Shown here: positions 55,825 through 64,000 of the stretch, in pieces
Position numbering within the stretch: the stretch's first letter is position 1
How the letters are laid out: every line of letters begins with the position of its first letter
From: Paracoccus sp. S3-43
Lineage (GTDB): Bacteria; Pseudomonadota; Alphaproteobacteria; Rhodobacterales; Rhodobacteraceae
Reading direction: 5' to 3'
Assembly: GCF_029027965.1 (NCBI RefSeq)
Contig: NZ_CP119082.1
Coordinates: forward strand, 848,001-912,000
Length of the DNA: 64,000 bases
Program-made: the position numbers and the translations under genes
Notes under the pieces: generated by a model
Seen by the model: only the letters and a program-made list of their open reading frames with translations
Databases searched by the model: none
Told to the model about the DNA's origin: nothing

Positions 55825-56306
55825 TCGAAGATCTCCATCAGCATGGGTTCATAGGTCTGGCCGACGATCCGGTGATAATGATCGGCCTCGGACCCGTCGA
55901 AGATATGCACGATCAGGATGCCGCTGTCCGTTCCGTATTCCACCCAGGCCGTGCCGGGTGTCGCGGTCACGATGATCGACAGGACGGCCAGGGCGTTGGG
56001 GTTGGTGATCTGCAAGGGGATGCGGATGAAGGCCGATTGGCGGCCGTTCCGCCCCTCGGTCAGCAGCAGGCGCGTGACGGCGATGTTCGAGCGGACGATA
56101 TCCGTGAACAGCGTCAGGGCCAGCCGGGGGATGGCCTGCCACCGCCGGATGCGCGGCTTGGCCGAATGCAGCGCCGAATAGGCCCAGCCCGCGACCAGCG
56201 ACAGGCCCGCCCCCAGGATCAGATAGCCCAGCGAGAAGCGCGTCAGCATCAGCCACAGGAAGACCAGGCACAGCGACAGGACCGGATGGGGGAAAAGGCG
56301 CATCAT
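55821..56306 (-). CDS. phaE: Mrp/Pha cation antiporter subunit E
   Basis: A 161-residue MrpE/PhaE subunit with N-terminal helices and the conserved [20 protein letters not shown] and [20 protein letters not shown], then TVTPGT-like [13 protein letters not shown]. Overlaps both neighbours by 4 bases. Confidence 0.93.
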   Translation of the reverse strand: MMRLFPHPVLSLCLVFLWLMLTRFSLGYLILGAGLSLVAGWAYSALHSAKPRIRRWQAIPRLALTLFTDIVRSNIAVTRLLLTEGRNGRQSAFIRIPLQITNPNALAVLSIIVTATPGTAWVEYGTDSGILIVHIFDGSEADHYHRIVGQTYEPMLMEIFE

Positions 56307-57943
56307 GGCTGGTCCTCGGCTGCGTCGGGACGGTCGGCGGCGCGGGGCGTGGCGAAGACGCCGTAAGCATAGGCGGCCGTGTCGTGCAGGGCATGGGCGG
56401 TCCCGGTGGTATAGCGCAGCATCGCCTCGGCCCGGAAGCTGATCAGCGACAGGATCACCAGCAGCGCGATCACCGGGGCGATCTCCAGCGCCAGCACGCG
56501 TGGCAGGGGCACGTCATTGGCCCAGAAGGTCTGGATGCCGATCCGCGCCATGCCGATCAGCGTGGCGAAGCCCGACAGGATCAGCAGCGCGACGAAGGCC
56601 CAGGCCAGCCCGGCGGGCAGCGCGGTCTGCGCGATCAGCGGCTGGATCATCGCGATCTTGCCGATGAAGCCCGGCAGGGGCGGCAGCCCGGCCAGCATCA
56701 GCACGCAGAGCGCGAAGCACAGGCCCAGCACGGTCATCGCCGCGGGAATCGCCAGGCCGATGTCGGGCACCTCGTTCAGTTCGGCCTCGTCGACGCCATA
56801 GGCGTCGGCAGTCAGGGCCAGCATCGCGGCGATGCCGCCGTCCTCGCGGTTCATCGGCTCGATCAGCAGGAACAGCGCGCCGGTCGCCAGCAGCGATCCG
56901 ACCATGTAATACAGCGCCCCCGACAGCATCGCCTGCCCCCCGCCCGCAAGCGCGAAGCCGGTGATGCCCAGCACCGTCCCCGACGAGATCAGCACCGAAT
57001 GCGCGGCCATCCGCCCCAGCCCCTGCGAGGCCAGCACGCCCAGCAGCCCGAACAGCACCGTGATCATGCCCAGCACGATCAGGATCCCCGACCCAAACCC
57101 GGCCGAGGCGCCGCCCGTTTCCCCGAACAGCAGCATCGCCAGCCGCAGGATCGCATAGACGCCGACCTTGGTCATGATCGTGAACATCGCCCCCACCGGG
57201 GCCGCGGCGGCCATATAGGCGGTGGGCAGCCAGAAATTCAGCGGCCAGCTTCCCGCCTTGACCAGGAAGGCCACCGCCAGGATCGCCACGCCCGCGTGCA
57301 GCAGGGGCCGGTCCTCGCCCGGCATGGACGACACCAGATTCGCCAGATGCGCCATGTTCAGCGTGCCGCTGACGCCATAGATCAGGCTGACGCCGATCAG
57401 GAACAGCAGCGAGGCGGCCAGGTTGATGGCGATGTAATGCAGCCCGGCGCGGACGCGCAACTGCCCCGATCCGTGCAGCAGCAGCCCGTATGACGCGGCC
57501 AGCAGGATCTCGAAGAACACGAACAGGTTGAAGATGTCGCCGGTCAGGAAGGCGCCGTTCAGGCCGACCAGCAGGAACTGGAACAGGGAATAGTAATGCG
57601 GACCCTGCCTGGCCCAGCCCGCGCCGGCATAGACCAGCGACGGGATCGCCAGCAGCGCGGTCAGCACCAGCATCATCGCGGCCAGCCGGTCCAGCACCAG
57701 GACGATCCCGAAGGGCGCGGACCAGTCGCCCAGCAGATAGAAGCTGATGCCCTCCGCGTCGCTGATGTCGCCGCCGGTCTTGGCGCGGACCACCAGTTCC
57801 ACCGCGATCAGCAGCTGGGCCGCGACCGAGATCAGGCTCAGCCAGAATTTCGCCTGCCGCTGCCGGTCGTCATACAGCAGCATCAGCGCGCCCACGATGA
57901 AGGGGATCAGGATCGGCGCGATTATCAGGTGTTCGCTGATCAC
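56303..57943 (-). CDS. phaD: Mrp/Pha cation antiporter subunit D
   Basis: A 546-residue NuoN-like proton-translocating subunit with about 14 helices. Key lysine/glutamate-bearing segments include AFLVKAGSWPLNFWLPTAYM and APVGAMFTIMTKVGVYAILR. GTG at 57943 is the start, overlapping the phaC stop (GTGA). Longer in-frame extension upstream is only the shadow of phaC. Confidence 0.93.
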   Translation of the reverse strand: MISEHLIIAPILIPFIVGALMLLYDDRQRQAKFWLSLISVAAQLLIAVELVVRAKTGGDISDAEGISFYLLGDWSAPFGIVLVLDRLAAMMLVLTALLAIPSLVYAGAGWARQGPHYYSLFQFLLVGLNGAFLTGDIFNLFVFFEILLAASYGLLLHGSGQLRVRAGLHYIAINLAASLLFLIGVSLIYGVSGTLNMAHLANLVSSMPGEDRPLLHAGVAILAVAFLVKAGSWPLNFWLPTAYMAAAAPVGAMFTIMTKVGVYAILRLAMLLFGETGGASAGFGSGILIVLGMITVLFGLLGVLASQGLGRMAAHSVLISSGTVLGITGFALAGGGQAMLSGALYYMVGSLLATGALFLLIEPMNREDGGIAAMLALTADAYGVDEAELNEVPDIGLAIPAAMTVLGLCFALCVLMLAGLPPLPGFIGKIAMIQPLIAQTALPAGLAWAFVALLILSGFATLIGMARIGIQTFWANDVPLPRVLALEIAPVIALLVILSLISFRAEAMLRYTTGTAHALHDTAAYAYGVFATPRAADRPDAAEDQP

Positions 57944-58284
57944 TGGCTGCGCTCCTTCCCGTCGACATGGTCGGTGCCGGTCATGCCGCGCGACGCGATC
58001 ATCACCACCAGGAACAGCGCCGTGGTGGCGAAGCTGATGACGATGGCGGTCAGCACCAGGGCCTGCGGCAGCGGGTCGGCATAGCGGGTGGGGTCGACGA
58101 AACCCCCCTTGGGCATGATCGGCGGCGCGCCCGGCGTCAGGCGGCCCATCGAGAAGATGAACAGGTTGACGGCATAGGACAGCAGGCACAGCCCGATCAC
58201 GACCTGGAAGCTGCGCGGACGCAGCAGCAGCCAGATGCCCGAGGCCGACAGGATGCCGATGGCGGCGGACAGGATGATCTCCAT
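57940..58284 (-). CDS. phaC: Mrp/Pha cation antiporter subunit C
   Basis: A 114-residue NuoK-like subunit with three helices (FQVVIGLCLLSYAVNLFIFS and LPQALVLTAIVISFATTALF). ATG at 58284 overlaps the phaAB stop by 3-4 bases. The symbol is the antiporter gene, not the polyhydroxyalkanoate synthase that shares it. Confidence 0.93.
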   Translation of the reverse strand: MEIILSAAIGILSASGIWLLLRPRSFQVVIGLCLLSYAVNLFIFSMGRLTPGAPPIMPKGGFVDPTRYADPLPQALVLTAIVISFATTALFLVVMIASRGMTGTDHVDGKERSQ

Positions 58285-61172
58285 CAGGCGGCTTCCTTCT
58301 TGGCGGCGGCGATCTCGTCGGCCTCGCGCATCCGGCTGGCGCGCAGCGACTGGTGGGCGATGGCGACCAGCATCAGCACGACCGCGCCGACCACGGTGGC
58401 GAAGACGCCGATGTCGAACAGCAGCGCGGTCGCCGCCGGAACCGGGCCGACCAAGGGAATGTCGACATAGCGCGCATGGGCCGTCAGGAAGGGATAGCCG
58501 AACAGCCAGGCGCCCATCCCGGTCCCCACCGCGCCCAGCAGGCCAAAGCCCATCCAGCGGATCGGCAGCACGGTGATCCGCGCCTCGACCCAGCGGACAT
58601 TGGTGGCGATGTACTGGATCAGGAAGGCGATGGCCAAGGTCACCCCGGCGGCGAAGCCCCCGCCCGGAAGGTCGTGGCCGCGGAAGAAGAAATAGCCCGA
58701 CAGCATGATCAGGATCGGGAACATCCAGATCATCAGGACCGAGGGCACATAGAGGTAATCGTCCAGCGACGGGCTGTCGTCCACGGTCTGCTGATAGGGC
58801 GCCTCGACGCTTTCGGGTGCGGGGCGGAAGCGGCGCAGCAGCCCGTAAACCGTCAGCCCGACGATCGCCAGGACCGAGATTTCGCCGAAGGTGTCGAAGG
58901 CGCGGAAATCGACCAGGATCACGTTCACCACATTGGTGCCGCCGCCTTCGTAATAGGCGTTGCCCAGAAACCAGTCGCCGACATTGCTGATCACCGGCCG
59001 CGTCATCACGGTGAAGGCGATCGCGGCGAGGCCGACCCCCCCGGCCAGGGCGATCACCAGGTCGCGGCCGCGCCGGATCTTGGCGGGGGTCAGCTTGTCC
59101 TCGGCGATCTCGGACCGGCGCTTGGGCAGCCAGCGAAGGCCCAGCAGCAAAAGGACCGTGGTCACGATCTCGACCAGAAGCTGCGTCACCGCCAGGTCGG
59201 GGGACGAGAACCAGGCGAAGGTCAGGCAGGTGACGACCCCCGCGCCGCCCAGCAGCACCAGGGCCGCGAAGCGGTGATACTTGGCCTGCCAGGCCGCGCC
59301 GATGGCGCAGGCGGCGCCGACCGTCCACAGCATCGCGAAGGCCGGGTTCGGCGCGTGCAGCCGCAGTTCCTGGGCCAGGGTCAGGCCCGCCCACAGCGCT
59401 GCCACCGCGACCGCGACCCCGGACAGGACCAGCAGGCGCAACTGCGGCTGCAAGGATTCGGTGGACATTATTCCATGCGCCAGGCGCGGCAGCCGCCAGG
59501 TCAGGCGGAACAGCAGCCAGTCATAGACCCGCTGCCCGCGCAGCCGGTGCAGCAGGAACGGTCCTTCGGGACCGGTGGCGATGGCCCTGGCGCTGAGGAC
59601 ATAGATCAGCGCGCCCACGGCAAGCGCCACCAGGCTCAGCATCAGGGGGGCGTTCACGCCGTGCCAGAGGGCGATCTTGTAATAGGGCATGTCGGCCCCC
59701 GCCACCGACCGCGCCGCGGCATTGACGACGGGACCAAGCGTCAGCGCCGGGACGATGCCCACCAGCAGGCAGATCAGCACCAGCAGTTCGACCGGGCGGC
59801 GCATCCAGGCGACGGGCTCGTGCGGCGCCTTGGGCAGGTCGACAGCCTGCGGGCCGAAGAACACCGTGGCGATGAAGCGCAGCGAATAGGCGACCGACAG
59901 GCAACTGCCCACCACCGCCAGATAGGGCAGGGCCTGGTCCAGCCAGGTGCCGTTGTGCCAGTCCACCGCCTCGGCCAGGAACATCTCCTTGGACAGGAAG
60001 CCGTTCAGCAGCGGCACCCCGGCCATGGCGGCGGCGGCGACGATGGCCAGCGTCGCGGTGAAGGGCATCGGCCGGAACAGCCCGGACAGACGGCGCATGT
60101 CGCGGGTGCCGGTCTCGTGGTCGATGATGCCCGCCGCCATGAACAGCGACGCCTTGAAGACCGCGTGGTTGCAGATGTGGAAGATCGCGGCCAGCAGCGC
60201 CACCGGTCCGCCGATGCCGGCAAGCGCGGTGATCAGGCCCAGGTGGCTGATCGTGGAATAGGCCAGCAGCCCTTTCAGGTCGTGGCGATACAGCGCCACC
60301 GCCGCCCCCAGGATCAGCGTGATCATGCCGATGCCGGTCACGGTGAAGAACCAGGCCTCGGTCCCGCCCAGGACCGGGGAAAAGCGCACCAGCAGGAACA
60401 CCCCCGCCTTCACCATGGTCGCGGAATGCAGGAAGGCCGACACCGGCGTCGGCGCGGCCATGGCGCCGGGCAGCCAGAAATGGAACGGGAACTGCGCCGA
60501 TTTGGTGAAGGCGCCCAGCAGGAACAGCGTCAGGATCGCGCCATACCAGGGATGGGCGCGGATCGCATCGCCCGACCGCAGGATGATGCCCAGGTCATGG
60601 GTGCCCGCGACCCGGCCCAGCATCAGCATCGCGGTCAGCAGGCACAGCCCGCCAAGCGCGGTGAGGATCAGGGCGGTCCGCGCCCCGTCGCGCGCCGCCG
60701 CGCCCTGGTGCCAGAAGCCGATCAGCAGGAAGGACATGAACGAGGTCAGTTCCCAGAAGACCACCATCACCAGCACGTTGCCGGAAATCAGGATGCCCTG
60801 CATCGCCCCGGTGAAGGCCAGCAGCAGCGCGAAGAAGCGCGGCAGGCTGTCGCCCGACCCCATGTAATAGCGCGCATAGATCACCACCAGCACGCCGATG
60901 GACAGCACCAGGGTGGCGAACAGCCAGGCGAACCCGTCCATCCGCAGCGCCAGGTTCATCCCCAGCGAGGGCACCCATTCGGTGCTGGCGCGCAGCACGC
61001 CGCCGGTTCGGATGCCGGGCAGGAAACCGGCCAGGATCGCCAGCCCGGCGACCAGCGACAGGCCCGACAGCCAGGTCGCGGCGCCGCGCGCGGCCTGGCG
61101 CAGGGTCAGAAGGATCAGCGAGGTGGCAAAGGGAAGGCAGGCAAACAACAGGAACAGATTGTGTTCGGCCAT
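58284..61172 (-). CDS. phaAB: Mrp/Pha cation antiporter fused subunits A and B
   Basis: A 962-residue protein: the N-terminal ~780 residues are MrpA (NuoL-like; FTKSAQFPFHFWLPGAMAAP, LLAYSTISHLGLITALAGIG, HICNHAVFKASLFMAAGIID) and the last ~170 residues are the MrpB domain (LIMLSGYFFFRGHDLPGGGF, AAGVTLAIAFLIQYIATNVR). This fused form defines group 2 Mrp systems of alphaproteobacteria. With C-G it exchanges Na+ or K+ for H+, giving pH and salt tolerance. It is the first gene of the operon; its promoter must lie in the 224 bases upstream, which border the IS481 copy. Confidence 0.95.
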   Translation of the reverse strand: MAEHNLFLLFACLPFATSLILLTLRQAARGAATWLSGLSLVAGLAILAGFLPGIRTGGVLRASTEWVPSLGMNLALRMDGFAWLFATLVLSIGVLVVIYARYYMGSGDSLPRFFALLLAFTGAMQGILISGNVLVMVVFWELTSFMSFLLIGFWHQGAAARDGARTALILTALGGLCLLTAMLMLGRVAGTHDLGIILRSGDAIRAHPWYGAILTLFLLGAFTKSAQFPFHFWLPGAMAAPTPVSAFLHSATMVKAGVFLLVRFSPVLGGTEAWFFTVTGIGMITLILGAAVALYRHDLKGLLAYSTISHLGLITALAGIGGPVALLAAIFHICNHAVFKASLFMAAGIIDHETGTRDMRRLSGLFRPMPFTATLAIVAAAAMAGVPLLNGFLSKEMFLAEAVDWHNGTWLDQALPYLAVVGSCLSVAYSLRFIATVFFGPQAVDLPKAPHEPVAWMRRPVELLVLICLLVGIVPALTLGPVVNAAARSVAGADMPYYKIALWHGVNAPLMLSLVALAVGALIYVLSARAIATGPEGPFLLHRLRGQRVYDWLLFRLTWRLPRLAHGIMSTESLQPQLRLLVLSGVAVAVAALWAGLTLAQELRLHAPNPAFAMLWTVGAACAIGAAWQAKYHRFAALVLLGGAGVVTCLTFAWFSSPDLAVTQLLVEIVTTVLLLLGLRWLPKRRSEIAEDKLTPAKIRRGRDLVIALAGGVGLAAIAFTVMTRPVISNVGDWFLGNAYYEGGGTNVVNVILVDFRAFDTFGEISVLAIVGLTVYGLLRRFRPAPESVEAPYQQTVDDSPSLDDYLYVPSVLMIWMFPILIMLSGYFFFRGHDLPGGGFAAGVTLAIAFLIQYIATNVRWVEARITVLPIRWMGFGLLGAVGTGMGAWLFGYPFLTAHARYVDIPLVGPVPAATALLFDIGVFATVVGAVVLMLVAIAHQSLRASRMREADEIAAAKKEAA

Positions 61173-61396
61173 CTTCGCGTTGCCCTCACCTCAGCAGAAC
61201 ATGTTGTCATTCCCGGCACATGATGGCGCGGCCTTATCCATTCGAAGAAAGGGACAAGCTGCGCGACGCCTTCGGGAACACGACCCGAATGCCTTTCGTC
61301 CCGGTCGAGTTCAAGGCCAGATTGCGCGCGATGCGGGGATTTTGCCAACTTTTCCGTTATCGGCGGCAGCCGGGCCGGGGCCGCCGCCCTCCGTTG

Positions 61397-61402
61397 CCTA
61401 GG
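61397..61402. repeat. Target-site duplication of the IS481 element, left copy
   Basis: CCTAGG, identical to 62414-62419. IS481-type elements prefer NCTAGN and duplicate 6 bases. The TAG read on the minus strand is the transposase stop. Confidence 0.9.
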
Positions 61403-62357
61403 TGTTCAGTCCCGGCATCTGGTGGATCGGGTTTAGGATGAATCTGTCTGGCTCTGATGTCCAGATCTTGCAGATGTATTCGTAGGGCGTGAGGCCGCCG
61501 AGGGTCTTGAGCCTACGCGCGAAGTTGTAGGCTGCCATGAAGTCGGCGAGATGCGTGCGGAGCTCGTCGTGGCTGGTGTAGTGAAAGCGTTTGACGGTGG
61601 CGTCCTTGATCGTGCGGTTCATCCGCTCGACCTGACCGTTGGTCCACGGGTGGTTGGGCTTCGTCAGGCGGTGCTCAATGCCGTTGGCCTCGCAGATCAT
61701 GTCAAAGCGCATAGGTCTGGAATAGATGGTGTTCCGGTTCCGAGGCTGCTCGGCGAACTGAATACCGTTGTCGGTGAGGATGGTATGGACCTGATAGGGC
61801 ACGGCTTCGAGCATGTGCTGCAGGAACTCCCAAGCTGTCTTCCTGTCCGCCTTGTCGACGAGCTGGGTCACGGCAAACTTGCTCGTGCGGTCAATGCCGA
61901 CGAACAGGTAAAGCTTGCCTTCAGCAGTCTGCACCTCGGCGATGTCGATATGAAAGAAGCCGATAGGGTAGCGCTTGAACTTCGACCGTTTCGGCTTGTC
62001 GCCTTCCACGTCGGGCAGTCGAGAGATGCCGTGGCGCTGAAGGCACCGATGCAGCGCTGAGCGTGTCAGGTGTGGAATTGATGGCTGCAGGGCATAGAGG
62101 CAGTCGTCCAGCGGCAAAAGCGTGTGCAGCCTGAACGCGACGATGGCCGCCTCCTCGGCTTCTGTCAAAACCGTGGAGCGTGGCTCCTTCGGCCCTGTCT
62201 TGAGATCATCGACCGTCGCTCGCTTGCGCCACTTCGCCACTGTCTTGGGGTTAATGCCGAGCTCCCGGCTCAGCGTCGCGAGCGAAGCTTGCGATCGTTG
62301 TATTGCAGCTCTGACGGCGTGCGTGGTCGTGGCGCTCCCGTGACGAACCTGGCCCAT
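61398..62357 (-). CDS. IS481-family transposase
   Basis: A 319-residue DDE transposase: an N-terminal helix-turn-helix (ATLSRELGINPKTVAKWRKR), then the catalytic domain with FHIDIAEVQTAEGKLYLFVG (first Asp), TILTDNGIQF (second Asp) and HPWTNGQVERMNRTIKD (Glu). ATG at 62357 (MGQVRHGSATTTHAVRAAIQ) is the usual start; ATG at 62372 is in frame. The last sense codon is inside the element, but the TAG stop (61398-61400) belongs to the duplicated target. Confidence 0.93.
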   Translation of the reverse strand: MGQVRHGSATTTHAVRAAIQRSQASLATLSRELGINPKTVAKWRKRATVDDLKTGPKEPRSTVLTEAEEAAIVAFRLHTLLPLDDCLYALQPSIPHLTRSALHRCLQRHGISRLPDVEGDKPKRSKFKRYPIGFFHIDIAEVQTAEGKLYLFVGIDRTSKFAVTQLVDKADRKTAWEFLQHMLEAVPYQVHTILTDNGIQFAEQPRNRNTIYSRPMRFDMICEANGIEHRLTKPNHPWTNGQVERMNRTIKDATVKRFHYTSHDELRTHLADFMAAYNFARRLKTLGGLTPYEYICKIWTSEPDRFILNPIHQMPGLNT

Positions 62358-62413
62358 AATGCTTCCCTCCATCCCTGAGAAAGGATCGCACCATCAAACC
62401 GTGGGATCAAACA
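61403..62413 (-). mobile_element. Intact IS481-family insertion sequence (1011 bp)
   Basis: The element is bounded by CCTAGG duplications. Its ends are imperfect inverted repeats starting TGTT: TGTTCAGTCCCGGCATCTGG on the left and TGTTTGATCCCACGGTTTGA read inward on the right. It holds one transposase gene without frameshift, so it may still be mobile. It sits exactly at the stop codon of the betaine-type reductase gene. Confidence 0.92.
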
Positions 62414-62419
62414 CCTAGG
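62414..62419. repeat. Target-site duplication of the IS481 element, right copy
   Basis: CCTAGG, identical to 61397-61402. Its CTA (62415-62417) is the TAG stop of the reductase gene. Confidence 0.9.
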
Positions 62420-63491
62420 CCTCGACCTCGACCCGGCCCAGGGGATGGGAACAGCAGGCCAGGATATAGCCGTCGGCGATATCCTCGTCGCTGATGCCGC
62501 CGTTGTGGAGCATATGCACATCGCCCGAGATCTTGCGGATCTTGCAGGTGCCGCACAGTCCGAAGGTGCAGCCCGAGGGGATGTTCAGGCCCGACCGCCT
62601 GGCGACCGCCAGAACCGTGTCGGTTTCCGCGCAGGGGGTGGTGACGCCGCTGGCCGCGAAGGTGATCTGGGCTTTCGCGCCCTCCTCGGGGGCGACATCG
62701 TCGATCACCGGGGCGTCGGCCTCGGTCTTGATGGGGGCGCCGAAGCTTTCCTGGTGGTAATGGTCCATGTCGAAGCCCAGCGACACCAGCATGTCGCGGA
62801 CCGACTGCATGAAGGGTTCGGGGCCGCAGCAGAACACCTCGCGGTCAAGATAGTCCGGCGCCATCAGCCCCAGCATGATCTGGTTCAGCCGCCCGCGATA
62901 GCCGTGCCAGGCGGTGAAGGGGTCGTTCTCCTCGACCGTGAAGCGCAGCTGCAAGCCGGGCACGCGGTCGGCGAACTGTTCCAGGCGGCGGCGGAAGATG
63001 ATGTCGGACGGGCTGCGGGCGGCATGGACGAAGACGATGTCCGGCATCTCGCCCGAATCCCAGGCCCAGGTGGTCATCGACATCATCGGCGTGACGCCCG
63101 ACCCGGCCGAGATGAACAGATGCTTCTTCGCCGGGTGCCGGTGGCTGGAAAAGATCCCCGACGGGCCGAAGGCCCTGATCCGCATCCCCGGCCGCAGGTG
63201 GTCCAGCATCCAGCGGGTCGCCAGCGACGCGCGCTGCGCCTTGACCGTGACCGAGATCGACAGCGGCCGCGACGGGCTGGAGCTGATCGTATAGGTCCGC
63301 TGCACGTTGCCGGACGGCAGGGGCAGGTCAAGGGTGATGAACTGCCCCGGCAGGTAATCGAACCACGCCCCCGACGGCGCCCGAAAGGTGAAGGTGGCGG
63401 CGTCCGCCGTTTCCGGCACCACCATCGCGCATTCCAGAGGCTCGTCGTCGGACCACGGCTCGGCGGCCCAGTGCAGGCGTGGTTTCGGCAT
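62415..63491 (-). CDS. gbcB: Rieske oxygenase reductase component (glycine betaine monooxygenase type, GbcB-like)
   Basis: A 358-residue electron-transfer protein: FAD domain (QRTYTISSSPSRPLSISVTV, binding motif RxYS-like RTYT), NAD-binding domain (LFISAGSGVTPMMSMTTWAW, CCGPEPFMQSVRDML) and a C-terminal plant-type ferredoxin with the cysteine set CTFGLCGTCKIRK and a distant C in YILACCSHP. It passes electrons from NADH to the adjacent oxygenase. GbcB of glycine betaine demethylation is the closest type I know; stachydrine or carnitine-like substrates are alternatives. The gene is complete because the IS481 insertion kept its stop codon. It begins 7 bases after the oxygenase stop. Confidence 0.85.
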   Translation of the reverse strand: MPKPRLHWAAEPWSDDEPLECAMVVPETADAATFTFRAPSGAWFDYLPGQFITLDLPLPSGNVQRTYTISSSPSRPLSISVTVKAQRASLATRWMLDHLRPGMRIRAFGPSGIFSSHRHPAKKHLFISAGSGVTPMMSMTTWAWDSGEMPDIVFVHAARSPSDIIFRRRLEQFADRVPGLQLRFTVEENDPFTAWHGYRGRLNQIMLGLMAPDYLDREVFCCGPEPFMQSVRDMLVSLGFDMDHYHQESFGAPIKTEADAPVIDDVAPEEGAKAQITFAASGVTTPCAETDTVLAVARRSGLNIPSGCTFGLCGTCKIRKISGDVHMLHNGGISDEDIADGYILACCSHPLGRVEVEA

Positions 63492-63498
63492 CCCGCGC

Positions 63499-64000
<502 letters not shown>

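Noticed and set aside
56384..57493. 369-codon plus-strand frame opposite phaD
   Set aside because: Gln/Arg/His-rich shadow of a membrane-protein gene, with no signal or domain.

Overview
The window is GC-rich DNA with short gene gaps and many 4-base ATGA or GTGA start/stop overlaps. Gene content and order point to a Paracoccus-like member of the Rhodobacterales (Alphaproteobacteria): the ectoine-degradation gene order, a division cluster with a DUF2484 gene between murC and murB, an Mrp/Pha antiporter with fused A and B subunits, and a glycine-betaine-type Rieske oxygenase. The species assignment is inference. The sequence looks chromosomal, with two insertion-sequence events and three decayed genes.

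Layout. 1-5993: 3' part of an ectoine/hydroxyectoine catabolic operon (eutC-doeA-doeB-doeC-doeD) closed by a strong hairpin. 6157-12354: a bestrophin-like channel, then a cytochrome oxidase locus (ctaG, a CopD/HemJ-like membrane gene, an opposite-strand DUF2231 gene, coxB, a fused subunit I-III gene and a small membrane gene). 12427-13330: a decayed IS5-type element. 13361-19442: mostly minus-strand housekeeping genes (ycgN, ribF, a MaoC-like gene with an internal stop, a HAD phosphatase, Mn-dependent pyrophosphatase, tRNA-Thr, a peptidoglycan-binding protein, rpmG, RNase P RNA and a TonB-receptor remnant). 19463-28483: aconitase, a DUF1223 protein, YciB, an alpha/beta hydrolase, and RNase E with a long leader. 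28547-29844: ccdA and a BrnT/BrnA toxin-antitoxin pair. 29954-43991: the division and cell-wall cluster ftsW-murG-murC-DUF2484-murB-ddl-ftsQ-ftsA-ftsZ-lpxC, then bamD and recN. 44001-47687: a sulfate ABC importer operon. 47858-53626: a class V aminotransferase, a LysE-type exporter, a gamma-glutamyl polyamine-type operon (amidotransferase, glutamine synthetase-like, FAD oxidase) and a TerB-like gene. 53732-61172: PPK2 and a Pha/Mrp Na+/H+ antiporter operon. 61397-62419: an intact IS481-family insertion. 62415-64000: reductase and oxygenase genes of a glycine-betaine-type demethylase, the latter cut by the window edge.

How it fits together. Both ends of the window deal with breakdown of compatible solutes (ectoine on the left, probably glycine betaine on the right), and the Mrp antiporter fits a salt-exposed lifestyle. 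Most of the rest is ordinary core genome. I did not find a clearly new multi-gene system. The most unusual signals are: (i) brnA lying entirely inside an out-of-frame extension of brnT, behind a perfect 15-bp inverted repeat that contains a consensus promoter and predicts a leaderless brnT mRNA; (ii) an oppositely oriented gene embedded in the oxidase locus with only 24 bp between divergent start codons; (iii) a fused oxidase subunit I-III with Gln in place of the K-channel Lys; (iv) an IS481 copy whose duplicated CTAG target supplies the stop codons of both its transposase and the neighbouring reductase gene.
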